Below are positions 56,029 through 64,000 of a stretch of DNA of 64,000 bases, piece by piece (within the stretch, counting starts at the first letter, position 1; each line of letters opens with the position of its first letter). The stretch is from Pictodentalium vernedei. Its lineage: Eukaryota > Mollusca > Scaphopoda > Dentaliida > Dentaliidae. A program made the translations under genes and the position numbers. The notes beneath the pieces are model-generated. The model searched no databases and was not told the DNA's origin. It saw only the letters and a list, made by a program, of their open reading frames with translations. Where the stretch lies: assembly GCA_031216915.1 (NCBI GenBank), contig CM062294.1:387987217-388051216 (forward strand), in the 5' to 3' direction.

Positions 56029-57672
56029 AATGAAAGTGTCAATGACACTGTAGCTCAACTTCTTTAAAACATGTACATGCATAGTATGTGACACGGCAAT
56101 GACAAACATCTTGGTAATGACCTGATAACAAAGGTACATGTAAAGTATTGTAACGGTCTGTACATAAATGTTGACCGTAGCCTGTAACAAATATATAGGT
56201 AAAGTATTGTAAAAGTGGGGTGACAGTTAGATGCTAAACTAGAAAAGAAATCATTGAGTCCCAGAGTGGGTCTGACTGAACTCAAAAATATTTGTTCTCA
56301 TAGCACAGTGATAACAAAGGCACCCCAAAACACTCATTCCTGTCACAAGGTGATAACAAAGGTACCCCAAGAAGTATCGTGAAGATCAGTTCATAAATAC
56401 AGACTCTAGCCCGAGCCGTATTGACATGTGCACTAACTGTGTATAAGTAGCACTGAACAAATCAAAGTTCATCTTACTTGCATAATTTATGCACGAGAAA
56501 AAAACCTGTATTATATGTGATGCATTCCATGTTACTAAACATTCCTACAAAAATTTATTCAAATCAGAACTTTCATACAGAAGTTCTGTACAAAAAATTG
56601 ATTGCACAAATTTTGGTACAAAAAGGCTTCTGGCGGCCATCTTGAATTTTGGACTGCACCCAAAAACACTCGTTCTCATCCCACAGTGATAACAAAGTAC
56701 CCAAGAAGTTTCGTGAAGATCGGTTCATAAATACAGCCTCTAGCCTGAGCTGTATAGAAGTTGTGTACAAAAAACTGATTGGACCTAATTTCTGTACAAA
56801 ATGTCCACTGGCAGCCATCTCAAATTTTGGACTGCACCCAGAAACACTCGTCACAAGGTGATAACAAAGGTACCCAAGAAGTTTCGTGAAGATCAGTTCA
56901 TAAATACAGACTCTAGCTAGAGCCGTATTGACATGTGCACTTACTGTGTATAAGTAGCACTGAATAAATCAAACTTCATCTAATTTGCATAATTTTTGCA
57001 CGAGAAAAAAAGCAGTATTATATGTGATGTATTCCATGTTACTAAACATTCATACAAAAATTTATTCAAATCAGAACTTTCATACAGAAGTTCTGTACAA
57101 AAAACTGATTGCACTAACTAAAGTACAAAATGGCTGCTGGTGGCCATCTTGAATTTTGGACCGCACCCAAAACCACTCATTCTCGTCCCATGGTGATAAC
57201 AAAGGTACCCAAGAAGTTTCGTAAAGATCGGTTCATAAATACAGCCTCTAGCCCGAGCCGTATTGGCATTTGCAGTTACAGTGCTAAAAGTAACACTAAA
57301 TAAATCAAAGTTAGTCTAATTTGCATAATTTACGCACAAGAAAAAACCTGTATTATATTTGATGCATCCCATGGTACTAAACATTCATTCAAAAAATTAT
57401 TCAAATCAGAGCTTTCATATGGAAGTTCTGCGCAAACAATCTGATTGCACCTAATTTTGTACAAAATAGCTGCCAGCGGCCATCTTGAATTTCGGACCGG
57501 ACCCCAAAACACTCGTTCTCGTCTCACGGTGATAACAAAGGTACCCAAGAAGTTTCGTAAAGATCTGTTCATAAATACAGCCTCTAACCCGAGCCGTGTG
57601 TACGGTGCGACAGACGGACGATGGGCCATAACAATACCTCAAATTTGGGTTCGCCAAAGTTGAGCTAAAAAT
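56029..57672 (+). repeat. Composite repeat, complete copy 2 (header plus 4 monomers)
   Basis: Same header (GAAAGTGTCAATGACACTG) and monomer plan as 3153-4799; GCCATCT cores near 56637, 56815, 57145 and 57480. The second monomer is short (~180 bp). The tail has GACAGACGGACGATGGGCCA and ends GTTGAGCTAAAAATT, 64 bp from LRP1 exon 1. Confidence 0.85.
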
Positions 57673-57736
57673 TGGAGAAATAAAGTATTTGGATCATCAT
57701 GAGACAAAGGAGGCAGGAAGAAACTAAAACACTTAC

Positions 57737-57923
57737 TACTTGCAGGTATTCAGTACTATTGCTCTAGGATGGTCCTTTGCACTCAACTCAAGAAGTCTTG
57801 TTACATTTGATGCTTTTTTACCATTCTCCACCTTAATGCTGCTAATAGCTGATTTAGAATAGCTTGTGAAATACAATGTCTGGCTGTTACTATCAAAGGC
57901 TAACCCTTCCACGGAACCAACAT
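57737..57923 (-). CDS. LRP1: LRP1 internal exon 1 of the window (YWTD propeller)
   Basis: Minus strand, acceptor TTTTTCAG, donor GTAAGT. Starts in phase 1 (AT completes a codon, D if the previous base is G), contains 61 whole codons and ends with TA, giving a phase 2 junction. Product [20 protein letters not shown], later SAISSIKV and KDHPRAIVLNTCK. Human LRP1 has [23 protein letters not shown] and DDHPRAFVLDEC at equal spacing up to MFWTNWN of the next exon. YFTS replaces the YWTD-type motif. The upstream neighbouring exon was not found in 58-64 kb. Intact, with no stop. Confidence 0.9.
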
Positions 57924-57989
57924 CTGAAAAAGAAATTCACATTGGCTCATTCCTGTTTTGTTTGTTTGTTTGTTGGGGGTTGGTGGGAG

Positions 57990-58225
57990 GGGGGGGGGGG
58001 GTAATGACACTATCAGCAATCAGGGTCACATTGTGTTTGGGAGTTTTATGGGTGGCGGAAGATGGAGAATCTGGAGAGAAGCACCAAGGAGCAGCAAGTA
58101 ACAGTCAAACTCTCCAACTTCTAACTGTGTACAAGTATAGTTAGCAGCAGTTACTGCTGGTCAGGACTGAACTGTCAACAATTCAGCTTAAAGTTCAATA
58201 CTTTAACCACTGAGCCACTACATTC
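57990..58225 (-). repeat. tRNA-derived SINE, copy 1
   Basis: On the minus strand it begins GTAGTGGCTCAGTGGTTAAA, a good pol III A box. About 40 nt later comes ACAGTTCAGTCCTG, a slightly degenerate B box. The body ends in a module read on + as TTTATGGGTGGCGGAAGATGGAG, shared with 60510-60540. A poly-G tract at 57986-58001 borders it. Confidence 0.6.
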
Positions 58226-58424
58226 CCTCATCCCTATTTTAACTCATCATCCAGTTGCCAGAAATTCTGGATGACACCCTACACACTGATGTCAAAATGC
58301 CGAAACGTAACCAATTCACTCTTGCTCGGGACTAACTTGATTTGAAGGTTTCACATTGGATCAACATATGAACAGAATTGCATGCCGTTTACATCTTAAC
58401 ATAATTTCTAACAAAATAAATAGT

Positions 58425-60249
58425 AATGAAAGTGTCAATGACACTGTAGCTCAACTTGCCAACACAAAGACATGTACATGTATAGTATGTGACGCAGCAA
58501 TGACAAACATCTAGGTAATGACCTGATAACAAAGGTACATATAAAGTATTGTAACGGTCTGTACATAAATACTGACCGTTGCCTGTAACAAATGTATAGG
58601 TAAAGTATTGTAAAGGTGGGTGACAGTCAGATGCTAAACTAGAAAAAAATCTTTGGGTCCCAGAGTGGGTCTGACTGAACCCCAAAATATTTGTTCTCAT
58701 AGCACAGTGATAACAAAGGCACCCCAAAACACACTCATTCCTGTCCCAAGGTGAAAACAAAGGTACCCAAGAAGTTTCGTGAAGATCAGTTCACAAATAT
58801 GAGCTGTGTAGAAGTTGTGACAAAAAACTGATTGGACCTAATTTCGGTACAAAATGGCCACTGGCAGCCATCTTGAATTTTGGACCGCACCCAGAAACAC
58901 TCCTTCTCATCCCAAGGTGATAACAAAGGTACCCAGGAAGTTTTGTGAAGATCGGTTCATAAATACAGCCTCTAGCCCGAGCCGTATTGACATGTGCACT
59001 TACAGTGTATAAGTAGCACTGAATAAATCAAAGTTCATCTAATTTGCATAATATCTGCACGAGAAAAAAAACCCATACTATATGTGATGTATTCCATGTT
59101 ACTAAACATTCATACAAAAATTTATTCAAATCAGAACTTTCATACAGAAGTTCTGTACAAAAGACTGATTGCACTAATTTTGGTACAAAATGGCTGCTGG
59201 TGGCCATCTTGAATTTCGGACCACACCCCAAAACACCCGTTCTCATCCCACGGTGATAACAAAGGTACCCAAGAAGTTTCGTAAAGATCGATTCATAAAT
59301 ACGGCCTCTAGTCTGAGCCGTATAGAAGTTGTGTACAAAAAACTGATTAGACCTAATTTCGGTACAAAATGGCCACTGGCAGCCATCTTGAATTTTGGAC
59401 CGCACCCAGAAACACTCGTTCTCATCTCAAGGTGATAACAAAGGTACCCAAGACGTTTCGTGAAGATCGGTTCATAAATACAGATTCTAGCCCGAGCCGT
59501 ATTGACATGTGTACTTACTGTGTGTAAGTAGCACTGAAAAAAATCAAAGTTCATCTAATTTGCATAATTTCTGCACGAGAAAAAAACCCAAATTATATGT
59601 GATGTATCCCATGGTACTAAACATTCACACAAAAAATTATTCAAATCAGTGCTTTCATATGGAAGTTCTGTGCAAAAATCTGATTGCACCAAATTTTGTA
59701 CAAAATGGCTGCCATCGGCCATCTTGAATTTCGGACCGGACCCAAAAACACTCGTTCTCGTCCCACGGTGATAACAAAGGTACCCAAGGAGTTTCGTAAA
59801 GATCAGTTCATAAATACGGCCTCTAGCCCAAGCTGTATTGGCATTTGCACTTACAGTGCTGAAAGGAACACCAAAAAACATCAAACTTAGTCTAATTTGC
59901 ATAATTTATGCACAAGAAAAAAAAGCGTATATGTGATGTATCCCATGGTAGTAAACATTCATACAAAAAATTATTCAAATCAGAGCTTTCATGTGGAAGT
60001 TCTGTACAAAAAACAGATTTCTGCATCGTCGGTACAAAATGGTGGCTGGCAGCCATCTTGAATTTCGGACCGCACACAAAAACACTCATTCTTGTCCCAC
60101 GGTCATAACAAAGGTACACAAGAAGTTTCGTAAAGATCGGTTCATAAATACGGCCTCTAGCTCGAGCCGTATCCAATTGTTGACGGACAGACGGACGACG
60201 GGCCATGGCATAAGCTCAAATTTGGCTTCACCAAAGTTGAGCTAAAAAT
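58425..60249 (+). repeat. Composite repeat, complete copy 3 (header plus 5 monomers)
   Basis: The header is ~97% like 3153-3480. Monomer cores are near 58870, 59205, 59385, 59720 and 60050. Long and short (~180 bp) monomers alternate. Tail with GACGGACAGACGGACGACGG and GTTGAGCTAAAAATT. Confidence 0.85.
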
Positions 60250-60479
60250 TAATGTGTGATCTTGCCAAAACGAGACTGCCTGTTAGTGGGTGTTCCTTCG
60301 TTCGGCAAAAATTTTGTTAAGAAATAAATAGAATGACTGGTATAGACAAGAACAGAAAAGGCAGAAAAGCATCACAACACTTTACTACTATAGGCTACCA
60401 CCATATTATTTAATGTAACTTGTTAATGGATTATGTAACCTGCTAACTAGCAACCATTTATTTATTGGTGGTTAAGGTC

Positions 60480-60790
60480 ACATACTTATGCACAATGACT
60501 AATCGTGACTGTAACAGTTTTACGGGTGGAGGAAGCTGGAGTACCCGGAGAGAACCACCGAGCATCGCCGAGCAACTGTCAGCTCCTCAACATTTTAACT
60601 CTGTTCAAGTTCCGCTCAAGCAGGGTTACAGCAGTTGAATTTCCACCATCAACGTGTAGTATGCCTCAGTACACGGCATCATTATGCCCCCATGTAGGCA
60701 ACCGGGATAAAGTGCCTTGCCCAAGGACACAACGCGGGTCGTTCTGGACGGGATCAAACTCGGGACCTCTAGCATAGAAGTAACTAGTTA
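60480..60790 (-). repeat. tRNA-derived SINE, copy 2
   Basis: On the minus strand GAGTTTGATCCCGTCC fits a B box. TGTGTCCTTGGGCAAGGCAC follows, a core widely seen in animal SINEs, and the unit ends near GGTTCTCTCCGGGTACTCCA. The last module is shared with 57990-58225. The A box is poorly preserved. Confidence 0.6.
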
Positions 60791-60984
60791 CCATGTAAGC
60801 TCTTTATTTTCAGGCCTATTTTGATCAAGTTTATTCAGACAGGGAGTCTATAATCACCAAAATTAGCCTCATCAATAGACTGTCAAAGCTTTAAAAAAGT
60901 ACATGGCATGGTGGTTTTCATAGTTTATTACGATGGCTGATTTCACTCCCATTAGGCCCCACAAAGTAGATCTTGTTTCTCAGG

Positions 60985-61351
60985 CCATTTTTGGTAAAAT
61001 TGCATGTGGGTGGGCAGTTTTATTTGTTATTTTTGTAATCATTTCTTTGCCATCAAAAGTTCATATTCTTGGTTTGTTTTGTGTTTTAGGCCTCATAATC
61101 TACAGAATAGCCAAAGCATTGCAAAGCATTGTAGCACTCAAAGGACAAATTTACCAATTTTATTAAATTGGGTAAAATATCAAACATAAAACCATTCAAT
61201 TTTGATTTTTTTCAAGTTAGCATTGGTTATAAAAAGAGAACATGTGGCTGCCAAAATGACCACATGGGAGGGCCTGAGAAACAAATTTTTATCTTTTTTA
61301 GGCCTTATGACTAAATTAACTACCTGTGGTAGTTTTTTTTTTGTTGCCAAT
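60985..61351 (+). repeat. Dispersed repeat, second copy of 44680-44950
   Basis: Shared blocks (TTGCATGTGG, GCAAAGCATTGTAGCACTCA, AAAGGACAAAT, GGTAAAATATCA, TTTTTTAGGCCTTATG) in the same order. The hydrophobic 77-codon frame at 60933-61166 lies inside it and is not supported as a gene. The LINE insertion starts just downstream. Confidence 0.65.
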
Positions 61352-61367
61352 ACTGAAAGCACTGATT

Positions 61368-62137
61368 TCGCCTATGTTCGTCCGATACTGGAATATGCCG
61401 ATACTGTCTGGGACAACTGTACAGCTAGAGAAGCCGACGAGTTGGAAAAAATTCAAATCGAGGCCGCGACTAAAAATTCTAGTAAAGATCGTTTATATGT
61501 CGAGACGGGCTGGGATACACTCGAAACAAGACAAACAAATCACAAGTTGGTGCAGTATTTCAAAATGTATCATCGCCTTGTTCCGGCATATGCCAGCATT
61601 CGTATACCCCCACCTATCTCAGAAAGACAGGGCCATGACCTTCGAGGGAACAGGAACCTTGTCACACCGATGTGCCGGACACAGCTTCATCACACCTCAT
61701 TTCTCCCATCTGCTACTCGACTATGCAACGACATTCCCCTTCACATTAGGGATAATAGCTCACTGCCTAATTTTAAAACATACCTTAATCGAAACAGATT
61801 ACCCACCCCCAGCTACTTCTTCCACCACAAGTCACGCGAAAGTCAAGTATATCACTGTCGATTACGCCTCAATTGTAGTAACCTGAACTTCGACCTTTTC
61901 AATAACTTCCTTTCCGATACTCCCCTATGTAGATGTGGCGATCCCGAGACTGCTGAGCATTTTCTTTTGCTATGCCCACTTTATGTAACAACACGAGAGC
62001 AAACCATTGGGTCCATCGAGGCTCATGTTACAATGGAAATACTGTTGTACGGGTCTACGACCTACAGCACAGCAACCAACAGGGACATATTTGTGAAGGT
62101 CCACCAGTACATACGATTAACTCATCACAGCTCATAG
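61368..62137 (+). pseudogene. LINE ORF2 C-terminal fragment (non-LTR retrotransposon)
   Basis: About 255 codons open to a stop at 62135. The sequence AYVRPILEYADTVWDNCTAR opens it, then ELEKIQIEAA, GWDTLETRQTNHKLVQYFKM, LPSATRLCNDIP and LCRCGDPETAEHFLLLCPLY. (R)P.LEYA..VWD and the C-x-C-x(7,8)-H-x(4)-C ending are the C-terminal thumb and cysteine motif of Jockey/CR1-type LINE polymerases. The palm with its YxDD motif was lost with the 5' truncation. One short break is likely after EAA, where family members usually have R.(V/I)TG. Not functional. Confidence 0.85.
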
Positions 62138-62511
62138 TGCTGTGTTGCATGATTATGACAGATTATGAATCGGCTAGGTACCTGCACCGTCTGGGTCAAC
62201 CACAAATCTTAAAACCCTTACCCTTGCCTCCACCCCCCCCCCCCACCCTCCACCTCCACCTATCCCATATCCCATATCTTCCAATATTTTCTCCAGGTGA
62301 TCAGTAAATACTTATATATTTTAAGTTACAACTAAAATTATGAATTGTACACTTGCCATGTATGTTGTAACTTACAAGTCTGTCATGGAGACAGCGCTTT
62401 ATAAGCTTTTAGCTTTCTGCTGAATCCATTTTCTTGATATTTGCTTGTACTTTCTACTTACTAATTTGTAACCTTATATATATGATTATCTGGAAATAAA
62501 ATACGGTTTAA
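61368..62511 (+). mobile_element. 5'-truncated LINE with 16 bp target-site duplication
   Basis: Flanked by identical 16 bp ACTGAAAGCACTGATT (61352-61367 and 62512-62527). The body starts inside the reverse-transcriptase ORF and ends GGAAATAAAATACGGTTTAA without a poly(A) tail. 5' truncation and a long TSD are typical of target-primed reverse transcription. The clean TSD and open frame point to a fairly recent insertion. It is in the antisense orientation to LRP1. Confidence 0.9.
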
Positions 62512-62869
62512 ACTGAAAGCACTGATTAAACCTCTGCATACTGATGTTAATATTTAGAGCAGCAAATGTTTCCTATAATTGAACTAGGAATTTAACTAAT
62601 TCAGTCTTGCTTGACAGGCCTCAATGAGTTCTATCAATCAAGGCTGACTTGATTAAATTCCTAAATGAAATATAAGAAAAATGCAGCTTGTAATTTTGAC
62701 ATCAGAGTGCACAGGGTTACACTCTAGAGTTAACACATTGGAAATTACAGATGCTGGCATTGAAATGTGTCACAAATAATATGAACATTAGGTGGTAGAT
62801 GGATTTTTTTTTTTTTGTTGATATGGTGTCAGATATCACATGACTTCAGAGTGTGATGACAAACTGATT

Positions 62870-63600
62870 ACTCACTCATGATGGATAATTTGGAGATTCC
62901 AATTCAGCTAAAGAAAGCCTTATCCTCTCTGGGCATCTCTTGTCCTCTCAACTGGACTCTATAGATGAAAGGCAAGAGTGTCCATCTGACCATGGAGGAT
63001 GAAGCAGAGAGCACCGACCCACCTCCCTCAGGGAGAGGTAGTACCTTTGCTGAGAGAACCTCCTCTCACACTGGTCCTCACCTGAGGAAGTTCGGATCAT
63101 TGGAGAAGAGAAAGAAATAAGAGTTCAGCGACAAAGTGCAGGGACGCCCAGTGCCTGGAGGATTGGCTTGAAAAGCGAAGAGCAAAGATGGAGAAACTGG
63201 AGATGGTGAGGGAGACACCCATCAAATCACCACCACCCTCCCCTCATATGCCAACCCCCACTCTTCAATGGAGAGGTTGGAAGGCAGGGAGATGGAGGAG
63301 GTGGAGGAGGCGTTGGAGGTCACTCAAACCAAACCTGAATCTCCTACCTGCTCAGACCAATCAAGCTAATGCTACGATGAAGTACAAGAGAAGACCCTCG
63401 AGCAGCTGGAGGCAAGGTGGACAAGGGAGATGGAAGAGAGACCGTGGAAAAGAGAGAATGAGGAGTTCTAGCGGGAGCATAACGAAGACAAGAGGGCAAT
63501 AGAAGAAATAATAAAAAGCGTTCAGGAAAATCTTTTGGCAAAGGAAACAAAATCAAAATCACCATCTCGAGCACCACCAAGGAAAAAGAAGAACTATTGT
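62870..63600 (+). pseudogene. Coding-like charged segment, unidentified
   Basis: Frames on + read MEDEAESTDPPPSGRGSTFA, then MERLEGREMEEVEEALEVTQ and LEQLEARWTREMEERPWKRE, ENLLAKETKSKSPSRAPPRK. The charged heptad-like stretch looks like a coiled coil. It resembles the C-terminal half of transposon-derived Myb/SANT-like or gag-like proteins, but no diagnostic domain is present. At least three stops or frame changes interrupt it. It lies upstream of LRP1 exon 1 in opposite orientation. Confidence 0.35.
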
Positions 63601-64000
63601 GACCATGTTTGCAACATTACATCAACATTACATGAGGATCATTGGTAGAACATGTCCCAGTCCTAAATCACGTGAAGTTTCAAAACAATTGAATCCATCA
63701 AACAGAATCATAGAATGTCTCTGGTGGCCATATTTTCCAACCAACAGGAACAAAAAGAGGATCGTTTGTGGAGGGCCTCCTATAGACCATTTCTGCCAAG
63801 TTTTGGTTCAAATCGGCTCAGTAATTCCAGAGAGAAGATGTAAATGGGATTTCCCATAGGGTTTTTCTATAGTAACTATAAACCGCAATTGTGGCCATGT
63901 TTGCAACACGATCAACATTAAATGATGCCCTGTGGTTTCAGAGAAAAAATGTTTTCAAAATTGCCCAATCAGAATCAAAGAATGCTTCTGGCGGCCACGT
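63600..64000 (+). repeat. Dispersed repeat with CTGGTGGCCATATTTT module
   Basis: GTGACCATGTTTGCAACA...ATCAACATTA occurs twice (63599 and 63893), as does AATCA.AGAATG.(C)TCT(G)GCGGCCA. GGTTCAAATCGGCTCAGTAAT is the mobile-repeat module also seen near 10880 and 30020. Continues past the window end. Confidence 0.6.

Noticed and set aside
60933-61166. 77-codon hydrophobic frame resembling a two-span membrane protein
   Set aside because: It lies in a dispersed repeat also found at 44680-44950, where the frame is not kept.

Overview
This window is animal nuclear DNA lying inside one large gene. Three short minus-strand exons (57923-57737, 45223-45019, 1711-1516) have clean GT-AG borders and join in compatible phases (1, 2, 0, 1). 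Together they encode one uninterrupted stretch of LDL-receptor class B (YWTD) beta-propeller that aligns closely and colinearly with vertebrate LRP1. The introns between them are 12,513 bp and 43,307 bp, and nearly everything else in the window is repeat DNA. The host is a metazoan, probably a marine invertebrate. Modules of the AACAAGAGGCCCC...GCTCACCTGA type suggest a mollusc or another lophotrochozoan, but that rests on recollection and is weak.

Layout on the + strand. 1-4.8 kb: composite tandem repeats, a TTAA-flanked MITE and LRP1 exon 3. 4.8-10.3 kb: a decayed DIRS-like (tyrosine-recombinase type) retroelement on the minus strand. 10.3-25.2 kb: a dense cluster of DNA transposons with 8-9 bp target-site duplications (TSDs). 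Two are tied to the Mutator-like (MULE) superfamily by remnants of its transposase. Each element carries its own short tandem motif at both ends. 26-28 kb: a ~175 bp tandem array, CCCTAA-like telomeric DNA and GGAT/GGAC microsatellites. 28.1-33.9 kb: a ~300 bp-period array with two inserted elements. 35.0-43.8 kb: an 8.8 kb hAT element with a perfect 8 bp TSD, whose ZNF862-like transposase region is tandemly duplicated. 45.0-45.2 kb: LRP1 exon 2. 45.4-46.8 kb: three MITEs. 47.9-52.6 kb: a second, more deleted DIRS-like element. 52.6-56 kb: mostly unassigned sequence with long poly-C/poly-G tracts. 56.0-60.3 kb: two more composite repeats flanking LRP1 exon 1 and a SINE. 60.5-64 kb: a second SINE, a 5'-truncated LINE with a 16 bp TSD, and a coding-like degenerate segment.

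No intact autonomous transposon was found; every transposase or reverse transcriptase seen is truncated or broken. The most interesting signals are (i) the DNA transposons whose TIRs start GGG/GGT and continue into element-specific minisatellites, (ii) the hAT duplication, which can be explained by unequal recombination through a ~300 bp transposase fragment shared with the 28.7-30.4 kb repeat, and (iii) a 21 bp copy of an LRP1 splice acceptor placed 203 nt upstream of the real one.

All calls were made by reading the sequence without database searches. Exon and TSD-bounded coordinates are exact; other repeat borders are approximate.
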